From Mucilaginibacter myungsuensis (lineage in GTDB: Bacteria > Bacteroidota > Bacteroidia > Sphingobacteriales > Sphingobacteriaceae): a stretch of 64,000 bases of DNA. Under the pieces are notes generated by a model, which was given only the letters and a program-made list of their open reading frames with translations, ran no database searches and was not told the DNA's origin. The translations under genes and the position numbers were made by a program. Where the stretch lies: assembly GCF_015222005.1 (NCBI RefSeq), contig NZ_JADFFL010000007.1:124001-188000 (forward strand), given 5' to 3'. Shown piece after piece: positions 1-8,125 of the stretch (the first letter of the stretch is position 1; the number at the start of each line of letters is the position of its first letter).

Positions 1-2
1 AT

Positions 3-842
3 GGTACTGTATCGATAGCTGCATTAAAAGTTGGCGGCGTGACTGGTTTGTATAACATTAACACAACCACCGGTGCTGCAACCAAAGTGCAAAACAACTT
101 TAGCGCAACCATCTTGGGTATCGCTATCCCGACCGAGCCTGTGGCTTACGCTGTAAACAGCAACAACGAATTGGTATATTTCAATCCAATGAACCCTGCT
201 CCGGTAACTAAAGCTATCGGTGGCCTTCAAGCAGGCGAAACCGTTTTAGGTATCGATTTCCGCCCGGCTAATGGTGGTTTATACGCATTGGGAAGCACCA
301 GCCGTATTTATAACATCAATTTAGGTACTGGTGCGGCTACCGCTGTTGGTACAAGTGCTTTTACAACGTTACTGGTAGGTACCGATTTTGGTTTCGACTT
401 TAACCCTACTGTTGACCGTATCCGCATTATCAGCAATACAGGACAGAACTTAAGGGCAAATCCTAACGATGGTACTATTGCCGCCGTGGATGGCGCAATT
501 TCGCTCGCAGCGGGTACCGCTGCCATAACAGGCGCGGCCTACACTAACAACTTTGCAGGTGCAACTACCACAACTTTGTTCGATATCGACGCGATCACCG
601 GTCGTTTGTTTAGACAAGACCCGCCAAATAACGGAACCCTGGTTGACATAGGCGCATTAGGCGTTGTGGCTACATCTACTAACGGTTTTGATATTGGTGG
701 CACCAGCGGTGTAGGTTACGCTTTGCTTACCGTAGGTGGCGTTACTAAAGTTTACACCATAAACCTTACCAGCGGTGCTGCTACAGCAGGCGCTACCGTT
801 ACAGGTAACTTCCGTGGTATGGCAGTTGGTTTAGGCTTCTAA
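3..842 (+). CDS. DUF4394-like protein, 5' end outside window
   Basis: The frame is open from the first complete codon of the window, so the real start lies upstream; a GTG at 39 is only the first internal start-like codon. The product is rich in Gly, Ala, Thr and Asn and is built of repeating beta-strand units of the kind YNINLGTGAATAVG, VYTINLTSGAATA and LFDIDAITGRLFRQ, with a segment DRIRIISNTGQNLRANP. This pattern is typical of DUF4394 proteins, which look like beta-propeller or beta-sandwich extracellular proteins of unknown role. No signal peptide can be judged because the N-terminus is missing. A strong hairpin terminator follows directly. Family assignment is fairly sure; function is unknown. 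Confidence 0.7.
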   Translation, partial: GTVSIAALKVGGVTGLYNINTTTGAATKVQNNFSATILGIAIPTEPVAYAVNSNNELVYFNPMNPAPVTKAIGGLQAGETVLGIDFRPANGGLYALGSTSRIYNINLGTGAATAVGTSAFTTLLVGTDFGFDFNPTVDRIRIISNTGQNLRANPNDGTIAAVDGAISLAAGTAAITGAAYTNNFAGATTTTLFDIDAITGRLFRQDPPNNGTLVDIGALGVVATSTNGFDIGGTSGVGYALLTVGGVTKVYTINLTSGAATAGATVTGNFRGMAVGLGF

Positions 843-873
843 AAAGATAAGATCATCCCAAAGATCAGTTAAC

Positions 874-908
874 AAAACAGCCCCTCAAATTTTTTGAGGG
901 GCTGTTTT
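874..908. terminator. Bidirectional rho-independent terminator
   Basis: Perfect inverted repeat, AAAACAGCCCCTCAA pairing with TTGAGGGGCTGTTTT around a short AT loop, with T-rich sequence on both strands. It sits between the convergent DUF4394 gene (+) and the acetyltransferase gene (-), whose stop codon touches the right arm, so it can serve both. Confidence 0.9.
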
Positions 909-1429
909 TATATTACCAGTTTCATCAGTTTATCAACCTGCTTGTCTTTACCCAGCATAAAATCGTGCTCGCCGAAGATCTTAAAGCCATGCCGCTGGTA
1001 AAATTTTATCGCTTTTTGATTGTGTTCCCACACACCAAGCCAAACGTATTTCAGCTTTTTGTCCTTTGCCGTTTGGATAGCAAACTCCATTAACTGCTGA
1101 CCGATCTGCTTGCCTTGATGAAAGGAACTGACGTAGATACGCTCTAACTCTACCGAGGTATCATCGTTAACGTCCGTCTGCGCCGGGCCATAATTAAGTT
1201 TGATGTAGCCTACAATTTCGCAGTTGATGCAGGCAAAGTAGAATTCGGATGCGGGATCGTTCAGTTCTTCGGCCAAACGCCCTTCGGCAAATGCCTTAGT
1301 GGCATATGCTTCAACATCTTCGGGGTTATTAAGATGGTAAAAGGCATCGAAAAAAGTTTTTTTACTAAAGATAAGCAACGGTTCAAGGTCGGCTTGCCCA
1401 ACCTTGGAAAGAGTGATATTTGCCCTCAT
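908..1429 (-). CDS. PaiA-like GNAT N-acetyltransferase
   Basis: 173-residue single-domain GNAT acetyltransferase, which would transfer an acetyl group from acetyl-CoA to an amine. The acetyl-CoA loop is seen as HQGKQIGQQL (about residues 104-113) after the strand VELERIYV. The C-terminal part holds YVWLGVWEHNQKAIKFYQRHGF, the usual strand plus AxxFYxxxGF signature. Length and the order ETF/DAF, ELERIYV, WLGVWE resemble Bacillus PaiA, a spermidine/spermine acetyltransferase, from memory of that family. A polyamine substrate is therefore plausible but not proven. The gene is cytosolic, just upstream of nothing on its own strand except the sigma/anti-sigma pair, from which it is separated by 5 bases, so it may be the third gene of that operon. 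Confidence 0.8.
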   Translation of the reverse strand: MRANITLSKVGQADLEPLLIFSKKTFFDAFYHLNNPEDVEAYATKAFAEGRLAEELNDPASEFYFACINCEIVGYIKLNYGPAQTDVNDDTSVELERIYVSSFHQGKQIGQQLMEFAIQTAKDKKLKYVWLGVWEHNQKAIKFYQRHGFKIFGEHDFMLGKDKQVDKLMKLVI

Positions 1430-1434
1430 ATATA

Positions 1435-2022
1435 TTATTCGAATTGCGACTTTAAGCGTTCCAATCGGTCGATCATTACGTTCAGTTTTTCCTGCTCGTG
1501 TTTAAATATACGACGTTTCAGATAAAAAGTACAAAACAATAGCCAGCCCGCCATAGTGGCATAAACCACCAGCTTACCGTAAATAGAATAGGTAGATAAC
1601 ACCTCGTACAAAAACAACGACAAGCCCAGGCTGATCATCAGCACATAAATATAGTAGAACCAGCCGGCCGTTTTAGATTGCTGTTGTTGGTACTCGTGCA
1701 AAGTATCCAGGTAATCGGTCGGACTCATGGTCGCATCGTGCTTGCTCAGCATGCGGTAATGGCGGTTGATGGTAGCGAAGTAGAACAACATGGTAGCCAT
1801 CATAATAGAGATACCAATGTATGTAGGCACCGTAAATACAAAGAACAGCAACACCACCGCCGTAAAAATAATGAGCGATACTATGGTAATAATATTCCAG
1901 CGCAGCTTATTGGCCAGGCCGCTAACGTCTCTTTTAACTTGTTTCAGCACCTCGTCCACTGAAAGCTTGTTGTGCACAGGCTGTTCCTGCCACAGCGTCA
2001 TGATGTGATCAAAGTCTTTCAT
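1435..2022 (-). CDS. Four-helix membrane protein, probable anti-sigma factor
   Basis: 195 residues. An N-terminal cytosolic stretch of about 40 residues (begins MKDFDHIMTLWQEQP) is followed by two transmembrane helices (about 42-62 and 68-86), a polar loop, two more helices (about 122-142 and 149-167) and a basic, coiled C-terminal tail. The start overlaps the end of the ECF sigma gene by 14 bases, so the two are translationally coupled. In Bacteroidota the gene overlapping an ECF sigma gene usually encodes its membrane anti-sigma factor; that role here is inference from position and topology, since no zinc-binding anti-sigma motif (HxxxCxxC) is visible. Confidence 0.6.
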   Translation of the reverse strand: MKDFDHIMTLWQEQPVHNKLSVDEVLKQVKRDVSGLANKLRWNIITIVSLIIFTAVVLLFFVFTVPTYIGISIMMATMLFYFATINRHYRMLSKHDATMSPTDYLDTLHEYQQQQSKTAGWFYYIYVLMISLGLSLFLYEVLSTYSIYGKLVVYATMAGWLLFCTFYLKRRIFKHEQEKLNVMIDRLERLKSQFE

Positions 2023-2506
2023 GCTGATTATATAATTCGGTCAACTTTTGTTTAATACGGTGTATCTTCACCCTCAGGTTACCCTCGGATATGCCCGATA
2101 TTTCGGCTATCTCGGGATACGGCACTTCATCTAAAACCATTGTTATAATTATCCGCTCGCTCTCTTCTAATTTCGATATACACTTATACAACAAAGCCAC
2201 CTGCTCGTTCTTGGCCGAAAATTCTTCGGCCCGGGTCTCGGCAATGGTATCTGTCAACTCATCTTTAGCCTGACGCTTTTCTGATCTTAAATAGGTTAAA
2301 CAGGTATTAACAGCAATGCGATAGATCCAGGTAGATATCATGGCCTGATTGCGGAACTTATCCAGGTTTTGCCAAACCTTTAAAAAAGTTTCTTGCAGCA
2401 GGTCATTAGCGGCATCACTGTCGCCGGTATAACCCAGGCACAGGTGAAATATTTTTTTGGAGTTAGCTTCAAATATCTGCCTGAAGACTACTTCTTTGTT
2501 TGCCAC
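2009..2506 (-). CDS. ECF-type RNA polymerase sigma factor
   Basis: 165 residues with the two conserved ECF regions. Region 2 (about residues 10-75) shows the promoter -10 recognition segment DLLQETFLKVWQNLDKFRNQ and the helix STWIYRIAVNTCLTYLR. Region 4 (about 105-160) shows a helix-turn-helix of the form YPEIAEISGISEGNLRVKIHRIKQKL. It would redirect RNA polymerase to a small regulon. The following gene overlaps it and probably encodes its membrane-bound inhibitor. Nothing in the sequence tells which stimulus or promoters are involved. Confidence 0.9.
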   Translation of the reverse strand: MANKEVVFRQIFEANSKKIFHLCLGYTGDSDAANDLLQETFLKVWQNLDKFRNQAMISTWIYRIAVNTCLTYLRSEKRQAKDELTDTIAETRAEEFSAKNEQVALLYKCISKLEESERIIITMVLDEVPYPEIAEISGISEGNLRVKIHRIKQKLTELYNQHERL

Positions 2507-2565
2507 TATCAGTTAATTTTATGGGTTAGATGCAGGTGGTAACGGATTGTTACAGAGAATTTGTT

Positions 2566-3078
2566 TCAAACAGTGAACCAGCTCAGCTTCTCCTCTGCCT
2601 TTACTACCAGTTCATCAAACTCCTGCTGATGATCACCCTGTACATCCTCGTGTAATTTAGCGATCAGTTTGCCTATCTTTTCTATCTGACGGATAAATAC
2701 CGTGCGCATTGGTTTGTAGCTGACCTTGGGGTTGACGTACTCGAGATAGTTATTACAGAAACCGATAAGCAAGCTGATCTCGACCGTTTTTGAACCTGAG
2801 AACCGCGATAGTTTGGTGATCAGCCTTAATATCTTACGCAATACTTTTAAAGCGGCAAAGGCTTGCGAGGGCATGATATAGAACATCATGCTTACCTCGT
2901 ATTTAGATTGCGCTATAAAAGCTTCCTCATCGCCTGCTACGAAAAGCAGGTAGGCCAGCAGTTCTTTATTTTCTTTTTTATAACGGGCCAACCGCAATAC
3001 CAGATCTGCCAGTTGCGGGGCAGCCAGGTGTTGTATCTCTTTTTTGATGTCGGCTAAGCCGTATGCGTCTGTCGCCAT
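2566..3078 (-). CDS. Conserved hypothetical protein, helical
   Basis: About 170 residues, almost entirely helical, no signal peptide or membrane segment. The N-terminal part, DIKKEIQHLAAPQLADLVLRLARYKKENKELLAYLLF, is a pattern I associate with small uncharacterised Bacteroidota proteins. I place the start at the ATG at 3078 (protein begins MATDAYG) because the upstream alternative at 3114 adds a poorly conserved-looking tail. It is followed at 60 bases by the ECF sigma gene on the same strand, but there is no evidence they act together. Function unknown. Confidence 0.6.
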   Translation of the reverse strand: MATDAYGLADIKKEIQHLAAPQLADLVLRLARYKKENKELLAYLLFVAGDEEAFIAQSKYEVSMMFYIMPSQAFAALKVLRKILRLITKLSRFSGSKTVEISLLIGFCNNYLEYVNPKVSYKPMRTVFIRQIEKIGKLIAKLHEDVQGDHQQEFDELVVKAEEKLSWFTV

Positions 3079-3229
3079 AAGTTCTATTGATGTTTTATCC
3101 CTTATTAAAGGCACTGCCGCTGCAAAATAGCTACTGCCACTGATAAAGGGTAAGGGGGCAAATTACTATTTGTAGCTTATAATATCGCAACTATCAACTA
3201 TGTTTGAGTACACCAAAAACTCAAAAAAC

Positions 3230-3556
3230 ATGTTAGTAACAACAAGCACCAATTTAGAAGGCTACAAAGTGACCGATCAGTTAGGCGTAGTGCGCGGCAT
3301 CACTGTTCGTTCGCGCGGCGTGGGTGGCAACTTTTTAGGCGGATTGCAGACCATCTTCGGCGGCCGCAACAGCATTTACACCGACCTGTGCGAACAAAGC
3401 CGCCAGGAAGCTTATGACCTGCTGATCCAACACGCCATGCAAGTTGGCGCCAACGCGATCCTGAGCATGCGCTATGATGCCAACGAAGTTATGGCCGGCG
3501 TGACCGAGGTTCTGGCTTATGGTACAGCAGTGAAGGTGGTTAAAAGCGAGGTATAA
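3230..3556 (+). CDS. YbjQ family (UPF0145) heavy-metal-binding-like protein
   Basis: About 108 residues matching the YbjQ family: N-terminal MLVTTSTNLEGYKVTDQLGVVRGITV, the central segment SRQEAYDLLIQHAMQVGANAIL and the C-terminal AYGTAVKV. YbjQ proteins form beta-rich homo-oligomers; their function is not established, although the family is often labelled heavy-metal-binding. The start at 3230 gives the usual family N-terminus; an in-frame ATG at 3200 would add ten residues. It is followed by an intergenic palindromic repeat. Confidence 0.85.
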   Translation: MLVTTSTNLEGYKVTDQLGVVRGITVRSRGVGGNFLGGLQTIFGGRNSIYTDLCEQSRQEAYDLLIQHAMQVGANAILSMRYDANEVMAGVTEVLAYGTAVKVVKSEV

Positions 3557-3567
3557 TGACCTTCAAA

Positions 3568-3674
3568 GGGGTGTCATCTTGAGCTGGTCGAAAGGTGGAG
3601 CAAGGGCTTGATCTTAATGCATTACTGAGAAGCCCCACCCACCATGTTTCAACGCGCTCACCATGACACCCTAT
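3568..3674. repeat. REP-like imperfect palindromic intergenic repeat, copy 1
   Basis: Left end GGGGTGTCATCTTGAGCTGG and right end CGCGCTCACCATGACACCC form an imperfect inverted repeat about 107 bases long, with an internal GGTGG/CCACC pairing. The same outer ends recur at 14867-14990, so this is a dispersed repeat of the GTGTCAYCCTGAGC...GCTCACCATGACACC type. It lies between ybjQ-like and the symporter gene. Confidence 0.7.
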
Positions 3675-3736
3675 GGAATTGAGAAAACCAAGAATTCAAA
3701 CCAATTACCTACCTTAGTCCCATCAAACTATTGAGG

Positions 3737-5134
3737 ATGCTGAAAAACAAACTAACGCTTTATATTTTCATAGCACTGATACTTGGTGTTGTTGTGGGCT
3801 ACGTTTACAACATGCAGGTAATTGAGCAGTACAATCTAAAGATCAACACCGCCGATGCCAATATCAAAGCTATCGACACCAAGCTGATCAACCTGAAAGA
3901 CACCACCGTTGCCGAGTTTAAAACACTAAAGGCCCAACGCGTGGTAGAAGCCAAGATCAAAAAAGAGAACGACGGCATCCGCGAGGAAAAGCTGACCGGC
4001 TTTACCGTATTGAGCGATATCTTTTTACGCCTGATCAAAATGATCGTAGCGCCATTGGTGTTTACTACCTTGGTAGTGGGTGTGGCTAAAGTGGGTGATA
4101 TTAAAGCGGTGGGGCGTATTGGTGGCAAAACCTTGCTTTGGTTCCTGAGTGCTACCTTGGTATCTTTATTATTAGGTATGCTGTTGGTAAACCTGTTCAA
4201 ACCAGGTGTTACTATGAATATCCCATTACCGGATAGTCATTTAAGTACCGAGATCAAAAAGAATGCCCTGTCGCTTAAAGACTTTATCAGCCACGTTGTG
4301 CCGCGCAGCTTTACCGAGGCTATGGCCAATAACGAGATATTGCAGATCGTGATCTTCTCCATGTTCTTTGGTGTAGCTACGGCTGCCATTGGCAAACAAG
4401 GCGAGATCGTTGTTAAAGCAATGGACGCTATTGCCCATGTGATATTAAAGATAACTACCTACGTAATGAAGCTGGCCCCTATCGCGGTGTTCGGCGCTAT
4501 TACGGCCGTGGTGGCTAAGCAGGGTCTGGGCATCATATCAACCTACGCCATTTTTATTGGCGAATTCTATTTCTCGCTATTCCTGCTTTGGGCGGTGATC
4601 ATTTTTGCAGGCTTTGTGGTGCTCAAGACCCGGGCTTTGGATCTGGTAGGGAAGATCAAAGATGCCATGCTGGTCGCGTTCAGTACCTCCACAAGCGAGG
4701 CTGCGTACCCGCGTGTGCTGATCGAACTGGAAAAATTTGGCTGTAATAATAAGATCGTAAGCTTTGTACTGCCATTAGGTTACTCATTTAACCTGGATGG
4801 ATCGATGATGTATATGACCTTCGCCTCTATATTTTTGGCGCAAGCATACGGTGTACATTTATCGATAGCGCAAGAGATAACCATGCTGTTAGTCCTCATG
4901 ATCACCAGTAAAGGTATTGCCGGTGTGCCGCGTGCATCACTGGTGGTAATTGCCGGCACGGTAGCTATGTTCGGCATCCCCGAGGCCGGCTTAGGTCTGC
5001 TGATCGGTATCGACCCGCTGTTAGATATGGGCCGCTCTGCTACCAACGTGTTAGGTAATGCTATGGCTACAGCCGTTGTGAGCAAGTGGGAAGGTGAACT
5101 TGGTCCTGAGCAGATATTGGCTGAGGACTTGTAG
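3737..5134 (+). CDS. Dicarboxylate/amino acid:cation symporter (DAACS family)
   Basis: About 465 residues, a multi-helix inner-membrane carrier of the GltP/DctA/GltT family that couples uptake of glutamate, aspartate or C4-dicarboxylates to H+ or Na+. Hallmarks are FLRLIKMIVAPLVFTTLVVG, the serine-rich hairpin STSTSEAAYPRVL, the NMDGT-like motif GYSFNLDGSMMYMTFA and the substrate/cation helix GRSATNVLGNAMATAVVSKW. Between helix 1 and helix 2 there is an extra polar, coiled-coil-like segment of about 50 residues (about 35-80), longer than in E. coli GltP. The ATG at 3737 is preferred over a TTG two codons upstream. Exact substrate cannot be told from sequence. Confidence 0.9.
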   Translation: MLKNKLTLYIFIALILGVVVGYVYNMQVIEQYNLKINTADANIKAIDTKLINLKDTTVAEFKTLKAQRVVEAKIKKENDGIREEKLTGFTVLSDIFLRLIKMIVAPLVFTTLVVGVAKVGDIKAVGRIGGKTLLWFLSATLVSLLLGMLLVNLFKPGVTMNIPLPDSHLSTEIKKNALSLKDFISHVVPRSFTEAMANNEILQIVIFSMFFGVATAAIGKQGEIVVKAMDAIAHVILKITTYVMKLAPIAVFGAITAVVAKQGLGIISTYAIFIGEFYFSLFLLWAVIIFAGFVVLKTRALDLVGKIKDAMLVAFSTSTSEAAYPRVLIELEKFGCNNKIVSFVLPLGYSFNLDGSMMYMTFASIFLAQAYGVHLSIAQEITMLLVLMITSKGIAGVPRASLVVIAGTVAMFGIPEAGLGLLIGIDPLLDMGRSATNVLGNAMATAVVSKWEGELGPEQILAEDL

Positions 5135-5196
5135 TCCGAAAGACGGAAAGTCCGAAAGATAGAAGTATTGTCATTTCTGTTTTTCGGGCTTTTTTG
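5134..5196 (+). terminator. Octamer repeat and hairpin terminator after the symporter gene
   Basis: The stop codon TAG runs straight into an 8-base periodic repeat (AGTCCGAA / AGACGGAA / AGTCCGAA, 5133-5158). The second AGTCCGAAA (5149-5157) can pair with TTTCGGGCT (5182-5190, one G-U pair) followed by a T run, so the repeat copy doubles as the left arm of an intrinsic terminator. Confidence 0.6.
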
Positions 5197-5219
5197 TTGA
5201 CCTTTATGTCCACCTCGAT

Positions 5220-6023
5220 ATGAATAAAAAAGCAATTTGGATCTTAACGAGCATCATCATCGTATTGATGCTGCTGACCATTTTGCAGGATTCCCTTTTC
5301 TCCCAATTCCACGCCACTTCTTTTTACCTGTCCGAGTCGTTGTTATTCACCTCGTTCTGGTGGATATTTTTGCCATTGCTGTATGCTCAATTTCTGCTGG
5401 CGCAAAATGTTGAGGTTAAAAGCTGGTCTTTTATATTGATGATCATTTTGCCGATGGTCTTGCATTTCCTAACGTTCCCATCCTTAGTTTGGCTGGTATC
5501 TAAATTATTCTTCGAGAACACATTCCGCTTTCAGATGACCTTGCGGTATGCCTTGTCGTCCTACCTCCATATCGTGTTGATGATCTATACCATACCTGTG
5601 ATCGTGCTAAAGTATATCAACGCAAGAAAAACCGAAGACAAAGCGGCATCGCCCGAACATCCGGCAGAACAGGAATACTTACGATCCATATCAGTTACCG
5701 ACGGCAATAAAAAGCTGAGCATCAACACAGCCGATATCCAATACTTCAGTGCCAACTCGCCTTACATCAACATTCATACCGTCCAAAAGCAGTACCTGTA
5801 TAACGATACCCTAAGATCCATCGGCGTACAATTAAGCCCCGACTTTGTGAGGATCCATAAGTCTACCATCGTCAATATTAATTACGTGGATCACTATACC
5901 TCGCGACTTAACGGCGACCACGATCTGACGCTGAAGGATGGCACCCAACTGAGGGTGAGCCGCAATTTTGTGGCGACGTTTAAAGAGCGGTTGCAAGGTG
6001 GTCATCGTGTTGCGGTAGTTTAA
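5220..6023 (+). CDS. Membrane-bound LytTR-type transcription regulator
   Basis: 267 residues. The N-terminal half holds four hydrophobic helices (about 5-25, 42-62, 70-95, 108-132). The C-terminal half (about 155-258) is a LytTR DNA-binding domain: NKKLSINTADIQYFSANSPY, then TLRSIGVQLSPDFVRIHKSTIVNINYV and GTQLRVSRNF. So it should be a DNA-binding protein anchored in the inner membrane, a known Bacteroidota arrangement, without a receiver domain. No histidine kinase is next to it; target genes are unknown. Confidence 0.85.
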   Translation: MNKKAIWILTSIIIVLMLLTILQDSLFSQFHATSFYLSESLLFTSFWWIFLPLLYAQFLLAQNVEVKSWSFILMIILPMVLHFLTFPSLVWLVSKLFFENTFRFQMTLRYALSSYLHIVLMIYTIPVIVLKYINARKTEDKAASPEHPAEQEYLRSISVTDGNKKLSINTADIQYFSANSPYINIHTVQKQYLYNDTLRSIGVQLSPDFVRIHKSTIVNINYVDHYTSRLNGDHDLTLKDGTQLRVSRNFVATFKERLQGGHRVAVV

Positions 6024-6092
6024 CATCGCGTCACCGTATTTTATTTGTCGAAGGCCGTCCGGCATTTCAGTTTTGTGGTCAAAACAAATGTT

Positions 6093-6764
6093 ATGACCAC
6101 AAACACCAAGATCATCACCTTTATTATTTTCGCGCTGCAATTCGCGTTTACAGGATGCAGCGGACAAGGCCACCAAAGCATCGACCCCAAATTAATGGAC
6201 AATACGCCGGCCGAAAACTATTACCGCCCAAAACACATCGCCGCCCGGGATACCAGCCCCGGCTGGCAACAAGATGGGCAAAAGCTTCTGCTGACCGGCA
6301 CGGTTTACAAACCCGATGGCAGAACGCCAGCCCCCAATGTGATCCTGTACTACTATCAAACTAATACCGACGGCCGCTACGAATACAAACCCGACGAACC
6401 ATTAAACCTGCCACGCAACAGTTTAGGGCAAACCCACGGCTACATCCGCGGATGGGTAAAGACCGGCAGCGACGGTAAATATGCTATCTACACTGTTCGC
6501 CCGGGCACCTACCCTACCCGGTCAGAGCCTGCTCATGTTCACGTTACGGTTATTGAAACGGGCGCAGCCAAAGGCTATTATATTGACGACTTTGTTTTTG
6601 ACGACGACATTTTACTCACCCGCGCTAAAAGGTTAAAAATGGACGGCCGTGGTGGCAGCGGCATATTAAGACTTGTGCAAAAAGGCGACCTGCATATCGG
6701 CGAACGGAACATCATCCTTGGGGCAAATGTGGCGGGGTACGCGCCTGCGAAACGGCCGCTTTAA
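6093..6764 (+). CDS. Intradiol dioxygenase-like lipoprotein
   Basis: About 223 residues from the ATG at 6093, which gives a proper lipoprotein signal ending LQFAFTGC (lipobox, Cys at about residue 22). The rest matches the protocatechuate 3,4-dioxygenase beta/intradiol fold: LLLTGTVYKPDGRTPAPNVIL, GWVKTGSDGKYAIYTVRPGTYP and PAHVHVTV. The PGTYP tyrosine and the HxH pair are where the non-haem Fe(III) ligands sit in this family; the other Tyr ligand cannot be fixed without alignment. Ring-cleaving enzymes exported as lipoproteins are known as uncharacterised members of the family, so the aromatic substrate is unknown. The next gene starts 26 bases on and is probably co-transcribed. Confidence 0.8.
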   Translation: MTTNTKIITFIIFALQFAFTGCSGQGHQSIDPKLMDNTPAENYYRPKHIAARDTSPGWQQDGQKLLLTGTVYKPDGRTPAPNVILYYYQTNTDGRYEYKPDEPLNLPRNSLGQTHGYIRGWVKTGSDGKYAIYTVRPGTYPTRSEPAHVHVTVIETGAAKGYYIDDFVFDDDILLTRAKRLKMDGRGGSGILRLVQKGDLHIGERNIILGANVAGYAPAKRPL

Positions 6765-6790
6765 AGTCGGGCAGGAACATTGGCGAGGAT

Positions 6791-7297
6791 ATGGTGTCAT
6801 TTACCCCTTACCACGCCTGGGGCCCCGACAAGGGAACGCGTACCTGCCCTATATGCAAATATGGTTGGTACCATGGCATCCTGTATTTTGTGGGCGATAG
6901 CCCTAATTGGGCAGACATCAAAAAATGGCTGGCGTTTTTAGAGAGCGAAAGCATCAAACGGGAAAAATACCTGAAGGTGTATTTTATTTACGGGAACGCA
7001 AAAAACTACAACAAACAAGCCAGGGAGACCGAATTAGCAAACCTTGGCCGCGATTTGCAATTGCAAAAAGTTGCTTTAACGTTCGTGCCTTCGCTATCCG
7101 ACAGGGGATCCGAGATCCATTTGAACAAGGTTGACCAAAAGGTGGGCAACACTTTTATACTATACAGACGCAATACGGTGTTTGCCAACTTTATTGATCT
7201 GCCTGCTACGGCAAGTAATTTCAGTATGATGTCGGACCTGTTGGATAAGAATAAGAACGAGTATTTCGACCTGCCGCAACCTGCCCACCAAAACTAA
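6791..7297 (+). CDS. CPICKYG-motif protein of unknown function, thioredoxin-like
   Basis: 168 residues from the ATG at 6791. The N-terminal part carries GPDKGTRTCPICKYGWYHGI with a CxxC pair, followed by ADIKKWLAFLESESIKREKYLKVYFIYG and a region reading LQLQKVALTFVPSLSDRGSE. This order (redox-type CxxC, helix, strand) suggests a thioredoxin-like fold, but I cannot assign a function. The frame stays open upstream through 6722 and encodes KSGRNIGED just before the ATG, which reads like the normal lead-in to this domain; the true start may therefore lie upstream and overlap the dioxygenase gene. No signal peptide is seen in the part called here. Confidence 0.6.
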   Translation: MVSFTPYHAWGPDKGTRTCPICKYGWYHGILYFVGDSPNWADIKKWLAFLESESIKREKYLKVYFIYGNAKNYNKQARETELANLGRDLQLQKVALTFVPSLSDRGSEIHLNKVDQKVGNTFILYRRNTVFANFIDLPATASNFSMMSDLLDKNKNEYFDLPQPAHQN

Positions 7298-7316
7298 GCT
7301 GTCATCAAAAAACCAT

Positions 7317-7378
7317 ATCGTAGCCTCTCTTTAATTTTACCGTTGAAGTTAAGCTACGATCAATATCTTTGCAGGCTG
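7317..7378 (+). promoter_or_regulatory. Promoter with flanking inverted repeat before the 7433 gene
   Basis: TTG (7343-7345), an 18-base spacer and TATCTTTG (7364-7371) match the Bacteroidota -33/-7 consensus (TTG and TAnnTTTG). An 8-bp inverted repeat, ATCGTAGC (7317-7324) and GCTACGAT (7353-7360), brackets the -33 box and ends just before the -7 box, a possible operator. Confidence 0.6.
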
Positions 7379-7432
7379 TAAGGTCGGCATCATTAATTCA
7401 AATGGTTAACGACCGATGTATAATGACCCTTT

Positions 7433-7945
7433 ATGGAAAATCGCGGTAAAAAGATCTTTCTTTTATTAAGTATTACGGTCCCGTTCTTGATCTATTGCAT
7501 TTACTACTACGGCATGATGGTGAAGAACGCGCCATACAAGTTTGTGGAGTTTGATCATGTATCGATACAATGGGGTACCGGAGATTCTTTGTTGAATTAC
7601 TACAACTCCAAGACCGGGAATTATCAATACCTGAACAAAAAAGATTCGCTGATCAAGACCAAAGTACCTTTGGACCATAATGATCTGCTATACCTGCACC
7701 GCAAAGCTGCCGATCTGGGCTTTTGGGATTTCCCGGCTAACGAGACCCTTGGCAAGGATACTACCTTAAAAGCCGGCCCTAAAACATTACGCTACATTAT
7801 AGAGTTTGCGTACGAGCGCAAGACCAAACGCGTGGTATTCGACGCTAACTTTAACGGAAACGAGAAACTGATAGACGCCAACCAGCGTCTGATCAAAGAG
7901 ATACAAGGCCGCATTGACGATAAAGAAGAGCGGTTGAAGAGGTAA
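7433..7945 (+). CDS. Single-pass membrane protein of unknown function
   Basis: 170 residues: a short basic N-terminus, one transmembrane helix (about 8-28, FLLLSITVPFLIYCIYYYGMM) and an outside domain with mixed strands and helices ending in a charged helix (IDANQRLIKEIQGRIDDKEERLKR). The domain reads like small periplasmic DUF proteins that begin with a KFVEF...WG strand and contain a DLLYLHRKAADLGFWDFP helix; I do not recognise a named family with confidence. It has its own promoter (TATCTTTG at 7364) and is followed by a large inverted repeat. Function unknown. Confidence 0.65.
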   Translation: MENRGKKIFLLLSITVPFLIYCIYYYGMMVKNAPYKFVEFDHVSIQWGTGDSLLNYYNSKTGNYQYLNKKDSLIKTKVPLDHNDLLYLHRKAADLGFWDFPANETLGKDTTLKAGPKTLRYIIEFAYERKTKRVVFDANFNGNEKLIDANQRLIKEIQGRIDDKEERLKR

Positions 7946-7953
7946 TTTCTTTG

Positions 7954-8045
7954 AGTCCGAAAATTGGGAAGACCGCAAGTCCGAAAGATGAATTGCATAC
8001 CTCGCATCCTGCTTTCGGACTTGCGGTCTTCCCGACTTTCGGACT
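7954..8045. repeat. Large inverted repeat made of 8-bp AGTCCGAA units
   Basis: Left arm 7954-7987 and right arm 8012-8045 are inverted copies that differ at only 2 of 34 positions, with a 24-base loop. Each arm has an 8-base period (AGTCCGAA, AATTGGGA, AGACCGCA, AGTCCGAA). It lies between the 7433 gene and the rplU promoter, so it may work as a terminator; the right side ends in TTTTAAC. Confidence 0.85.
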
Positions 8046-8056
8046 TTTAACAAAAA

Positions 8057-8088
8057 CTTGTTTTTTGAAAAACTAAACTCTATATTTG
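8057..8088 (+). promoter_or_regulatory. rplU-rpmA promoter
   Basis: CTTG at 8057-8060 and TATATTTG at 8081-8088 with a 20-base spacer match the Bacteroidota housekeeping promoter consensus. Transcription should start near 8095, about 30 bases before rplU. Confidence 0.75.
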
Positions 8089-8125
8089 CACCTCGAAAAA
8101 TTTAATAACAAATAATTAATTAACA

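Noticed and set aside
6673..6900. Plus-strand frame overlapping the dioxygenase end
   Set aside because: Different frame from both neighbours, no recognisable domain and it lies wholly over real coding sequence.
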